A DNA stretch of 64,000 bases from CAG-791 sp000431495 (GTDB taxonomy: Bacteria > Bacillota > Clostridia > Lachnospirales > Lachnospiraceae): NCBI GenBank assembly GCA_052117605.1, contig JBQKIT010000010.1; one strand, written 5' to 3'. This document shows, one piece after another, positions 1-7,395 of the stretch. The translations under genes were made by a program, and so were the position numbers. How positions within the stretch are numbered: the first letter of the stretch is position 1; each line of letters opens with the position of its first letter. Under the pieces are notes generated by a model that saw only the letters and a program-made list of their open reading frames with translations, was not told where the DNA came from and did no database searches.

Positions 1-520
1 AGTCAGAGCTACAGGGAAAAATCAAAAGTCCCACAGTATCTGAATGTATTGAACCACCGAATCAAAAAGAAAGGAAAATGTTGATTTAGCTTCTGGAATC
101 ATCATACAAGGAAAAGATGGAATTCGAAGATGGTCCAGAGACAAGCTTGAAGGAAATGGGCAAGCTGTTTTAAATGTGTTGATTCGTGAATTTCCGGATT
201 TTCATTATGGAACAGTATACAGCAGCACTTTTGTGCCCTTGATTGTAAATTATTGCAGCGGCAATTCAGTGTTATGTACATTGGTGCAGGATCTTCGAAC
301 CGTCGAAAAAGAGGTTCGCAATCTGGCAGCACATGAGGTGGAATGCATAACAGATGACACAATACGCAAATTAACGGGTTTTTCTGCAAATCAGATTATG
401 ATGAAGGTACGAAAAGCATTTTACTATGCGGAAATCAATGTTCGTGAAGATCAGTGGCAATCTTATGAAGAAATGAATAAAAAGATTATTGCTGAAATTG
501 GACGCGAAGGAAGATTATGA
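1..520 (+). pseudogene. C-terminal part of a Csm6-like HEPN ribonuclease, frame apparently broken
   Basis: The reading frame that ends at 518-520 carries RNLAAH (bases 317-334), an R-X4-H motif of the HEPN ribonuclease fold; the Arg-Asn start and the tail (WQSYEEMNKKI) resemble the C-terminus of type III CRISPR Csm6, a cyclic-oligoadenylate-activated RNase. That frame looks coding back to about base 74 but meets a TGA at 50-52 and has no ATG. A second frame (base 1 to 84) is also protein-like up to about base 72 (YLNVLNHRIKKKG) and then stops. The simplest reading is one extra base in the A-rich stretch near 64-78, by mutation or sequencing error. A complete product starting at GTG 176 is possible but would be only 114 residues. 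The N-terminus and any CARF domain lie outside the window. Family assignment is moderately sure, and the frame break is inferred. Confidence 0.55.
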
Positions 521-969
521 GTAGAAAGAAACAACGTCAGGAATCGAATCCGGAGCCGCAGGAGCTGACAGTTGCAGAGCAGGATGTCCTTTCCTTCAGT
601 TTCCTGCAGAGGAACGGAACCGAGATCGAGCGGCCGTTTTCAAGGGATATTCTTCTGATGACAACCAGAGTGAACGGGACCTCGTACATTGAGAATATCC
701 ATGAGCTGGCAGCTTCCGTAAAAGAGGGGGACCTTGTTCAGCTGCTTCTGGAGCCGGACAATCCGGTGGATCCCCATGCCATTCTGGTCAGGACTATGGA
801 AGGCGGGAAGCTTGGCTATATTCCCATGAAGAGAAATGAGGTTCTTTTTCATCTGATGAATGCAGGGAAAAAGCTGTTTGGTGTCATCGTGGGAGGAAAA
901 ATCGGGGAGCTGACCGAAACAGACGGCACCTGGGTTCCCATCTATATTGATGTATATATGAGGGATTGA
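517..969 (+). CDS. Stand-alone HIRAN-domain protein
   Basis: A 150-residue protein whose residues about 47-150 match the HIRAN domain: the signature LLLEPDNPVDPHAILV (77-92) followed by LGYIP (99-103). In eukaryotic HLTF/Rad5 this domain binds 3' ends of single-stranded DNA; in bacteria it occurs alone or fused to nucleases and helicases, with roles mostly untested. The N-terminal 25 residues are polar and charged, probably disordered. ATG 517 overlaps the stop of the Csm6-like gene by 4 bases (ATGA), so the two are likely translationally coupled. The next gene begins within a few bases of its stop. No enzymatic domain is present, so a recruiting or sensing role is inferred. Confidence 0.8.
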   Translation: MSRKKQRQESNPEPQELTVAEQDVLSFSFLQRNGTEIERPFSRDILLMTTRVNGTSYIENIHELAASVKEGDLVQLLLEPDNPVDPHAILVRTMEGGKLGYIPMKRNEVLFHLMNAGKKLFGVIVGGKIGELTETDGTWVPIYIDVYMRD

Positions 970-971
970 GG

Positions 972-1973
972 ATGAGTGAGGAGATTGTACTTTCCGATTA
1001 TCTGGAGGAGCTGCGGCGTGAAATCCGGTCTCTTCAGGAACAGCTTTCTGTTCTCCTTCAGGAAAAAGAAGATTTGATTTATCACGTTTGTCCGAAGCTG
1101 GAGTCGCGCTATGCGTCGGTGATTGGTGTGTATGAGAATCGCGCACATTATCTGGAGCTTCAGATTCTGGAGCTGAAACGCCGAATCGAAATGATGCAGG
1201 CCGCGATCAACCGCGCAAAGACAATTTCGATGGAACAGATGGAGGATCAGATCAGAAAGGAATACCAGGCTTTTCACGATAAGGTGGAAGAGGAACGGAA
1301 AAAAGCGGAGCAGGATCAGAAGTCTCAGAGAGAGAAGGAAGCGAAGGAGCAGGAATTCCGGAAGGCATGGGAAGAGAAGTACGGAAAGAACAAGTCCGGA
1401 GCTCCTTCTGGAGATGCAGACCAGGGAGGACAGAAAGAGAAGGATGCTTCGGACAAAAGTGGTGATCCTTTCGGAGACAAAGCCGATGGGGAGAAGTCAG
1501 GAGATAACCGGAAACCGGGTGAGGATAAGACTCCAAATCTTAAGGATCTGTACCGGAAGATTGTAAAGAGACTTCATCCGGATGTGAATCCCAATGCAAC
1601 CGAGCGCGAGAAGGAACTCTTCCGAAAAGCGACAAAGGCTTATCAGGAGGGAGACCTTGTAACGCTGCAGGAAATCTATGATGAGGTTTTTACAGGGGTA
1701 TCCGAAGAGATGGAGGCAAATGATCTTACGCCGGAGCGTCTGCAGGAGATTGTGCGGAAGCTGAAGGAGCAGATCTGCGCAGTTCAGGAAAAGATCAGGA
1801 AAATAAAGAACCGCGTTCCGTATCTGTATAAGAAGCTCCTGGACGATCCGGAGAAAATTCGTCTGGTACAAGAGAAAATCATGGAAGCTATTGCTTTATA
1901 TGAAAGCGAAATTAACCGCCTGCAGGGGATCATGAAGGATGTCCAAAGTCAGATGGCGTCAGGCAGCATATGA
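972..1973 (+). CDS. Coiled-coil protein with internal J-domain-like segment
   Basis: A 333-residue protein. Residues 1-140 are highly charged helix and coiled coil. About 141-187 is a Gly/Asp/Lys-rich linker. About 189-240 resembles a J domain, with LYRKIVKRLHPDVNP carrying HPD at 202-204, the motif that stimulates DnaK-type Hsp70 ATPases. Residues 250-330 are a second coiled coil. There is no Gly/Phe region or zinc centre, so it is not DnaJ itself but a J-like protein that could bring DnaK to a client. ATG 972 is chosen; an in-frame TTG at 966 would overlap the HIRAN stop. It is co-directional with both neighbours and probably in the same transcript. Exact function unknown. Confidence 0.75.
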   Translation: MSEEIVLSDYLEELRREIRSLQEQLSVLLQEKEDLIYHVCPKLESRYASVIGVYENRAHYLELQILELKRRIEMMQAAINRAKTISMEQMEDQIRKEYQAFHDKVEEERKKAEQDQKSQREKEAKEQEFRKAWEEKYGKNKSGAPSGDADQGGQKEKDASDKSGDPFGDKADGEKSGDNRKPGEDKTPNLKDLYRKIVKRLHPDVNPNATEREKELFRKATKAYQEGDLVTLQEIYDEVFTGVSEEMEANDLTPERLQEIVRKLKEQICAVQEKIRKIKNRVPYLYKKLLDDPEKIRLVQEKIMEAIALYESEINRLQGIMKDVQSQMASGSI

Positions 1974-2012
1974 GGCTTGATGAAATGTCTTTAACAAGAA
2001 GGAGAGGCGGCG

Positions 2013-3107
2013 TTGGAACAGTCAGAACCGGAAGAGATCCAATCAGCAAAGACGAACGAAACGAAGATGAACGAAACAGAGCTGAACGAAACAAAGAATC
2101 CAAATGGAGCGAAGACAACGAACGATAAAAAGTTTCCCCTGCTACCTGTGTGTCTGATGCTCGTGATTGTGGTTTTTGTCATCAGCGTCTACGAGCTGAT
2201 GTGGGAAATGGAAGAGCTGAAGCGACTGCATAAAACGCGTGACGGCGGGGCAGAGATCAGCACCGAATACTACAGTCTGGAACTTCCGAGGCATTGGACG
2301 AGCGATGCGGAGGTCTTCTTCCGGCCAATGCATGAGACGTACGGCGGCCGAGACGCGAATGGACAATCCTCCATTCCGGAGGAATTCTATCAGGTGATTG
2401 TCTTCATGAAACGCGGCGACGGCCAGAATCGCGTGCACCTTGCTTCCGTAAGAATGTACCAGTATCTGGAGGACTGTCAGAATCTGGAGGACTGGGAGTA
2501 TTCCGGGAATCTGTCTGTCATACTGCCTGCAAAAAATTCTGTTGGCGGAAAGTACATGAAGGCTTTCATTGTCATACGCTATGCCAAGGAGCCGGAGGAT
2601 CTTTCGGAGGAAGAGAGGAAGCTCTGGACTTCGATGAGGGAAGAGCTGAGTGCCTCTGCGCGCAGCCTGACTACGAATCAGCAGATCAGGAAATCTGAAA
2701 AAGTGACACCGAAGAATCAAAGCTCACTGTGGGCTGATTTTGATGCCAATGATACCGGGAAGAAGCACATCGGCCAGACGTGGAAAGAGCATTACGAAGA
2801 AGAGGAGAAATGGCAGCGCGAATTCGACAGACTCGAAAGAGAGAAGGAAAAGGCAAGGAAGCAGAGGGAGCAGGAGGAAGCCGCAAAGGAAGAAGAAGCC
2901 AGAAGGCAGGCTGCCGAGTGGGAGCGCATCCAAAAGCAGAATGCCAAAAAGAAGGCTGGGAAGAAGACGGCGAGCAGTTCTTCTGATTACAAGGACGATT
3001 ACTATAAGGACGACTTTGACTCGTATTGGGATGATAATTATGACATGTATGATGACATGGATGAAGCCTACGAGGATTGGGAGGACGAGTACGGAGAGGA
3101 GGAGTAG
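2013..3107 (+). CDS. Single-pass membrane protein with coiled coil and acidic Tyr/Asp tail
   Basis: A 364-residue protein that I cannot place in a family. It has a polar N-terminus with a three-fold NET(K/E) microrepeat (residues 15-28), one hydrophobic segment at about 42-60, a folded region at about 75-220, a strongly charged coiled coil at about 245-305 rich in Glu, Lys and Arg, a Lys/Ser stretch, and a C-terminal 40 residues dominated by Asp, Tyr and Glu. TTG 2013 is the start, preceded by AAGGAG (1999-2004). It lies 39 bases after the J-like gene and is probably its operon partner. The tail is followed at once by the 52-bp tandem repeat array. A membrane anchor for the HIRAN/J-like proteins is a guess. 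Confidence 0.6.
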   Translation: MEQSEPEEIQSAKTNETKMNETELNETKNPNGAKTTNDKKFPLLPVCLMLVIVVFVISVYELMWEMEELKRLHKTRDGGAEISTEYYSLELPRHWTSDAEVFFRPMHETYGGRDANGQSSIPEEFYQVIVFMKRGDGQNRVHLASVRMYQYLEDCQNLEDWEYSGNLSVILPAKNSVGGKYMKAFIVIRYAKEPEDLSEEERKLWTSMREELSASARSLTTNQQIRKSEKVTPKNQSSLWADFDANDTGKKHIGQTWKEHYEEEEKWQREFDRLEREKEKARKQREQEEAAKEEEARRQAAEWERIQKQNAKKKAGKKTASSSSDYKDDYYKDDFDSYWDDNYDMYDDMDEAYEDWEDEYGEEE

Positions 3108-3110
3108 CAT

Positions 3111-3464
3111 CATCCCTGAGAGAGAATTCTTATTGGCAGAGATGCAATCAGCAGAGAAGAATCATCCCTGAGAGAGATTTTTTATCCGCAGGGATGAAAT
3201 CAGCGAGGAAGAATCATCCTTGGAAGAGAATTCCTATCTGCAGAGATGAAATAAGCGAGGAAGAATCATCCCGGAGAGAGATTTTTTATCCGCAGAGATG
3301 AAATCAGCAAGGAAGAATCATCCTTGGGAGAGGATTTTTATCCGCAGGGATGCAATCAGCGAGGAAGAATCATCCCCGGAAGAGAATTCTTATTGGCAGG
3401 GATGAAATCAGCGAGGAAGAATCATCTCTGAGAGAGATTTTTTATCCGCAGGGATGAAATCAGC
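3111..3464 (+). repeat. 52-bp tandem repeat array, seven units, hairpin-forming
   Basis: Seven head-to-tail units begin at 3111, 3163, 3215, 3267, 3319, 3371 and 3423, each exactly 52 bases apart (the last is cut short at about 3464). Most units hold an inverted pair, TCATCCCTG ... CAGGGATGA, with an 18-base loop. Substitutions in the arms often leave wobble pairs. The loops fall into two types: a T-rich type (ATTTTTTATCC; units 2, 4, 5, 7) and a GAATTC-containing type (units 1, 3, 6). Units are contiguous with no spacers, so this is not a CRISPR array. Because 52 is not a multiple of 3, no frame is maintained and coding is unlikely. Confidence 0.9.
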
Positions 3465-3558
3465 ATCGCCGAGGGGATCGCGTTCTCGGAATTACCTTCG
3501 GGTGAGATTTTAAATCCCACAACTTTAGGATGGACCCTAAAGGACATTGGCGTGCCGG
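3465..3558. other. Non-coding stretch with a perfect 7-bp palindrome
   Basis: Between the repeat array and the end of the - strand transporter gene is about 94 bases with no gene. It contains CTTTAGG (3523-3529) and CCTAAAG (3536-3542), a perfect inverted repeat with a 6-base loop, lying 17 bases beyond the transporter stop. It lacks a clear T-tract on either strand, so it is at best a weak - strand terminator. Confidence 0.4.
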
Positions 3559-4128
3559 TTATCTCCAGAATAAAATGCCGAGCAGAGCAGAGAGAACAAT
3601 CATCAGAATGGGAGAAGGGGCGGCTTTCCGAAGCCTTCTGCAGGCTAGGTGAATCAGGAGCAGAAGGGCGAAAACAAGAATGGCTCTGATGTCGGGAGAG
3701 GGTGTCGTGCCGGTACCGGTATAAGAAAAAAGAGAAGACAGCGCCATGGTGATTCCGGTCGCGAGAATCATGGCAACTACGCAGGGGCGGACGCCGGACA
3801 GAAAGGCGTTCACCCCTTTGTACTTCATCAGATTCGTCAGCACCGAGGCAATCAGGAGAATGATGAGAAAGGACGGAAGAACGACGCCGAGTGTTGCAAG
3901 AATAGCGCCTGGAATTCCGCCCTGCGAGGATCCGATGAAGGTTGCCATATTGACGGCGAGCGGTCCCGGTGTTGATTCCGAGACGGCAATGAAATTGATA
4001 AATTCCGTTTCGGTCAGCCAGCCATTTTCCAACACGGTTTCACGGACCAGAGAAATCATTCCGTATCCGCCTCCGAAGGAGAGACAGCCGATCAGAAGAA
4101 AATTGTAAAAAAGCTTCCAGTAAATCAT
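3559..4128 (-). CDS. ChrA-family chromate transporter, second half-size subunit
   Basis: A 189-residue, very hydrophobic protein of the CHR (chromate ion transporter) family. It has the typical N-terminal motif LSFGGGYGMISLV and the conserved SESTPGPLAVN segment, followed by about five further membrane segments. It is half the size of classical ChrA, so it is the short-chain type that works as a pair with an adjacent homologue. ATG 4128 is chosen because GAGG sits six bases before it; ATG 4155 upstream overlaps the preceding gene and has no ribosome binding site. It follows its partner by 7 bases. Whether the substrate is chromate or another anion cannot be told from sequence. Confidence 0.85.
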   Translation of the reverse strand: MIYWKLFYNFLLIGCLSFGGGYGMISLVRETVLENGWLTETEFINFIAVSESTPGPLAVNMATFIGSSQGGIPGAILATLGVVLPSFLIILLIASVLTNLMKYKGVNAFLSGVRPCVVAMILATGITMALSSLFSYTGTGTTPSPDIRAILVFALLLLIHLACRRLRKAAPSPILMIVLSALLGILFWR

Positions 4129-4135
4129 AAACGCC

Positions 4136-4702
4136 TCAGTTCCTGTCCGTTTCATGCTTTTTCAGAAGAGACACAAAAAGTCCTGCCATTCCGCAGATCA
4201 GGATATAAAACACGGAGGAAAAGGATACCGAAGAGACAGAACAGAAAATCATAGCTGCGAGGACAAGCAGAACGATCGTCCTGTTAAAAGGAGATTTCTG
4301 CAGGCTCCTCAGCATCTTGAATCCGGCCGTAAGGATCAGATAGACGACACAGACCTGAATCCCGCGAAAAGCCAGAGAGACGATCCGAAGACTCAGAAAA
4401 CGGTCGAAGAACAGGGAGATCGCATAGATGATGACAAAGGATGGGAGGCAGACTGCAAAGGTCGATACGGCCGCACCCGGAATGCCGGCGATCCGGTAAC
4501 CGATAAAGGTTGCGCTGTTGACGGCCATGGGCCCCGGAGTGGATTCTGCAATTGCAGTCATGTCCAGAAATTCATCCTTGGTCAGCCAGTGTTTCCTGTC
4601 AACAAATTCCCGGTCCAGGAGGGCGAGCATGGCATATCCGCCGCCGAAGGTGAAGGCTCCGATTTTCAGAAAGGTAAGAAATAATGTCAGCTTTGTTTTC
4701 AT
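4136..4702 (-). CDS. ChrA-family chromate transporter, first half-size subunit
   Basis: A 188-residue CHR-family membrane protein with FTFGGGYAMLALLDREFV at its N-terminus and AESTPGPMAVN shortly after, the same motifs as the downstream gene, suggesting an ancient duplication and a heteromeric transporter. About six hydrophobic segments follow. The start at 4702 (MKTKLTLF) is chosen by comparison with its partner; no good ribosome binding site is visible before it, and the open frame runs further up to a TTG at 4765. The gene is divergent from rex, sharing the 4703-4825 intergenic region. Confidence 0.85.
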   Translation of the reverse strand: MKTKLTLFLTFLKIGAFTFGGGYAMLALLDREFVDRKHWLTKDEFLDMTAIAESTPGPMAVNSATFIGYRIAGIPGAAVSTFAVCLPSFVIIYAISLFFDRFLSLRIVSLAFRGIQVCVVYLILTAGFKMLRSLQKSPFNRTIVLLVLAAMIFCSVSSVSFSSVFYILICGMAGLFVSLLKKHETDRN

Positions 4703-4747
4703 GTAAATCAGTATAAGATGTTTCCATGGGGCGGGTGAAGACCATGA

Positions 4748-4776
4748 TTGACGATTTTTTAACAAATTTCTATAAT
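4748..4776 (+). promoter_or_regulatory. Sigma-A promoter of rex overlapping a probable Rex operator
   Basis: TTGACG (-35, 4748-4753) and TATAAT (-10, 4771-4776) are separated by 17 bases, close to the ideal sigma-A promoter. The 18 bases 4748-4765 also fit the clostridial Rex operator TTGTTAA-N4-TTAACAA: the right half TTAACAA is perfect and the left half, TTGACGA, matches at four of seven positions. A repressor there would cover the -35 and the spacer, so Rex probably controls its own gene, and perhaps the divergent transporter genes. Confidence 0.7.
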
Positions 4777-4825
4777 ATATGTTGGTAGTATTTTTGCCGA
4801 CTCGATCAAAGGAGACGAAGACAAA

Positions 4826-5470
4826 GTGGAGAGCAGGGAGATTTCACAGGCGGTGATCGGCCGCTTGCCTCGCTATTATCGTTATCTGGGAGATTTAAAG
4901 GAACAGGGAGTAGAGCGGATATCCTCACAGGAGCTGTCGACGCTGATGCATGTGACGGCATCGCAGATCCGGCAGGATTTCAATCATTTCGGCGGGTTCG
5001 GACAGCAGGGCTACGGATACAATACGCAGTATCTGTACGAGGAGATCGGGAAGATCCTGGGATTGGACCAGACGCACAATATGGTGCTGGTCGGAGCGGG
5101 AAATCTTGGCTCAGCGCTGGTGAACTATATGAATTACCGGAACCGGGGCTTTTATTTCAAGGCAGCGTTCGATCGCAATGAGCAGCTGATCGGAAGGAAG
5201 ATCGGAAGCGTTGAGGTTCATGGGATGGATGAGCTGGAGGCCTTTGTAAAGGACAATGAGATTGATATCGTGGTCCTTACGATCCCGAAGCAGGAGGCGG
5301 TCAAGGTTGCAGAGAAGCTGTGCAAATGTCCGATCCGGGCTATTTGGAACTTCGCTCACACCGATTTGCACGTCCCGTCCTCCATTCAGGTAGAGAACGT
5401 CCATCTGTCAGATTCTCTGATGCGGCTTTCCTACAACATCAAGCGGCATGAGCCGGAGAAAAAGGTTTGA
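4826..5470 (+). CDS. rex: Redox-sensing transcriptional repressor Rex
   Basis: A 214-residue protein with full-length Rex architecture. The N-terminal winged helix (about 1-80) contains the highly conserved SSQELSTLMHVTASQIRQDF and the Gly-rich wing. A Rossmann fold follows with VLVGAGNLGSAL (87-98), and the C-terminus holds the conserved FAHTDLHVP-type segment for domain swapping. Rex binds DNA when NADH is low and leaves when NADH rises, controlling fermentation genes. The start is GTG 4826 behind AAAGGAG (4808-4814). It has its own promoter with a probable Rex site, and a strong terminator follows, so it looks monocistronic. Confidence 0.95.
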   Translation: MESREISQAVIGRLPRYYRYLGDLKEQGVERISSQELSTLMHVTASQIRQDFNHFGGFGQQGYGYNTQYLYEEIGKILGLDQTHNMVLVGAGNLGSALVNYMNYRNRGFYFKAAFDRNEQLIGRKIGSVEVHGMDELEAFVKDNEIDIVVLTIPKQEAVKVAEKLCKCPIRAIWNFAHTDLHVPSSIQVENVHLSDSLMRLSYNIKRHEPEKKV

Positions 5471-5517
5471 AGGTGAAAACGATATGTCACTTTCAGCGAG
5501 GGATAAAAGTGATGCAA

Positions 5518-5543
5518 GGCCTCCCTTTCGGGAGGCCCTTTTC
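5518..5543 (+). terminator. Rho-independent terminator after rex
   Basis: Perfect 8-bp stem GGCCTCCC (5518-5525) / GGGAGGCC (5530-5537) with a TTTC loop, followed by CTTTTC. It lies 48 bases past the rex stop and ahead of nnr. Confidence 0.85.
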
Positions 5544-5611
5544 GATCTGAGAACGGCGGGCGAAACGGCGCTTGGTTCGACAGGCGGCAGGAAAAGGAGG
5601 AATCAGGATCC

Positions 5612-7276
5612 ATGGAATATTTACTGACAGCAGCCGAGATGGCTGCTGCTGACAGAACGACCAGCGAAAAGATCGGAATTCCGTCCATTGTCCTTATGGA
5701 GAGGGCGGCTCTTGCAGTCGCAAAGGCCGTACAGGAAGATTTTCCCGATGCTTCCGATACCGAAATCCTGGTCATTGCGGGAAAGGGAAACAATGGTGCA
5801 GATGCTCTCGCAGCAGGGAGAATTCTTCTGGATGCCGGATATGGCGTGACCTTTTACGGTCTGGATGACGGATGTGATCAGAAGGTGGCTCTTTCCGGAG
5901 AATCCACGGAAGATTTCCGGAAAGAATCCGTGAAAGAATCTGTGAAAGAATCCTCCCTGGACATTCAGCGCGGAATTCTGGAGGCTTACGGCTGCCGGGT
6001 GTTCTTCGGGCTTCCGCGAAATGAGCATCCGAATGCGGTCATTGACGGCATCTTCGGAACCGGGCTTTCGAGAGCGGTTTCCGGCAAAGCAGAGGAAGCC
6101 ATTCGCATGGTCAATTGTCTGAGAGAGCGGGGAGCCCGGATCTATTCCGTGGACATCCCGTCCGGTGTTTCTGCGACGACGGGAGAGCTTCTCGGAACTG
6201 CGGTACAGGCAGATGTGACGGTTACGTTTTCCTTTTATAAGAGAGGACATTTCCTTTTTCCCGGCAGCGATCTGTGCGGAAGGCTGATTCGGGAGGAGAT
6301 CGGAATTACAAAGCGGGCTTTTCCGGAAACCGGGGTACCGGAGGTTTTTACTTACCGGAAGGAAGATCCGATGTCTCTGCTTCCGAAGAGAAGAGCGGAC
6401 GGCAACAAAGGAACCTTTGGGAAAATACTTGTCATTGCCGGCTCCCGCGGCGTCTCCGGTGCCTGCACGATGAGTGCGCAGGCGGCTCTCCGGATGGGTG
6501 CCGGAATGGTGCGTGTATTTACGCATGAGGACAACCGCGTGATTTTGCAGGAGACGATTCCGGAAGCCATGTGCAGTACCTATTCCTCTCTGAGGAAGGA
6601 TCCATCCGGAAATGCAGGCCGGGAACGGACTTCTTCCGGGAATGCCTTCGCGGAGCTGGATTTATCCGTGGAACAGGAGCTTTTGGCCTGTCTGTCATGG
6701 GCAGATGCTGCAGTCATAGGACCTGGTCTTGGAAGATCAGAGGGATGCAGACAGCTTCTTGCCTTTGTTTTGAAGCATGCAGACGCTTTGCCGCGGGGGC
6801 TTGTCATTGATGCGGATGCCATACGGCTCCTGGCAGAGGGAGATGGTCTATACGGGGAGCTTTTGTCTGCAGGCTCCAGGATTCCCGTGATTCTGACGCC
6901 GCACCCTGCAGAATGCGCGGCACTTTTTCATAAGACGGTTTCGGAGGTTCTTGCCAATCGCTTTGCGTGGCTTCCGGAATTTGCAGATCGGTTCCACTGC
7001 ACCATTTCAGGCAAAGATGCAAGAACCCTCGTGGCTTCGTTCGGACATACGGAACGGTATCTGAATACCTCGGGAAACGATGGACTTGCTACGGCTGGCT
7101 CCGGAGATGTCCTTACGGGAATTGCGGCAGCCTGTCTTGGCCTTGGAATGGAAGGCTTTGCGGCGGCAACGGCTGCGGTATACATTCATGGTGCTGCGGC
7201 AGATGCACTCGCCAAAGAGAGAAGCAGAAGGTCCATTATGGCAACCGATCTCATTCGGAAGCTGGGAGAGATGTAA
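5612..7276 (+). CDS. nnr: Bifunctional NAD(P)HX repair enzyme (epimerase and ADP/ATP-dependent dehydratase)
   Basis: A 554-residue fusion. The YjeF_N epimerase domain spans about 1-240, with the GKGNNGADAL motif (58-67), and interconverts R- and S-NAD(P)HX. The ribokinase-like dehydratase domain spans about 250-554, with TSGNDGLATAGSGDVLTGI (486-504) including the catalytic Asp499, and NKGTFGKILVIAGSRGVSG for nucleotide binding. Together they rescue hydrated NADH and NADPH. An odd insertion, RKESVKESVKESS (103-115), is encoded by three 12-base repeats in a loop of the first domain. ATG 5612 follows AAAAGGAGG. In many Firmicutes this gene sits beside acpS or alr; here it stands between rex and a CNNM gene. 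Confidence 0.92.
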   Translation: MEYLLTAAEMAAADRTTSEKIGIPSIVLMERAALAVAKAVQEDFPDASDTEILVIAGKGNNGADALAAGRILLDAGYGVTFYGLDDGCDQKVALSGESTEDFRKESVKESVKESSLDIQRGILEAYGCRVFFGLPRNEHPNAVIDGIFGTGLSRAVSGKAEEAIRMVNCLRERGARIYSVDIPSGVSATTGELLGTAVQADVTVTFSFYKRGHFLFPGSDLCGRLIREEIGITKRAFPETGVPEVFTYRKEDPMSLLPKRRADGNKGTFGKILVIAGSRGVSGACTMSAQAALRMGAGMVRVFTHEDNRVILQETIPEAMCSTYSSLRKDPSGNAGRERTSSGNAFAELDLSVEQELLACLSWADAAVIGPGLGRSEGCRQLLAFVLKHADALPRGLVIDADAIRLLAEGDGLYGELLSAGSRIPVILTPHPAECAALFHKTVSEVLANRFAWLPEFADRFHCTISGKDARTLVASFGHTERYLNTSGNDGLATAGSGDVLTGIAAACLGLGMEGFAAATAAVYIHGAAADALAKERSRRSIMATDLIRKLGEM

Positions 7277-7290
7277 TATGAAGAGGAGAT

Positions 7291-7333
7291 TTGCTAAGCG
7301 ATGGTATTTTATGCTAAAATTTTGGTTTAGCAA
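7291..7333 (+). promoter_or_regulatory. Putative promoter upstream of the CNNM-family gene
   Basis: TTGCTA (7291-7296) and TAAAAT (7315-7320) are 18 bases apart, and TGC just before the -10 makes an extended -10. The region is symmetrical: GCTAAA (7313-7318) pairs with TTTAGC (7326-7331), and TTGCTAA (7291-7297) with TTAGCAA (7327-7333), which could serve as an operator. Confidence 0.5.
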
Positions 7334-7395
7334 TACGCTTTCATACAGGGCGTTGCTGTTTATCGTGTGAGACTTCGGGAGGTGAAGGCTTTTTT

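Noticed and set aside
3077..3301. A 74-residue open frame running from the end of the membrane protein gene into the repeats
   Set aside because: The repeat period is not a multiple of three, no ribosome binding site precedes it, and its composition simply follows the repeats.
3111..3464. CRISPR array
   Set aside because: The repeats are contiguous 52-bp units with no unique spacers between them; a direct-repeat/spacer pattern is absent despite the nearby Csm6-like fragment.
3523..3542. Terminator for the chromate transporter pair
   Set aside because: The 7-bp palindrome is perfect but there is no T-tract on the - strand after it; kept only as an inverted repeat.
7278..7370. A 30-residue ORF between nnr and the CNNM gene
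   Set aside because: It lies over the promoter-like elements, is short and basic-hydrophobic without a family, and has only a weak ribosome binding site.
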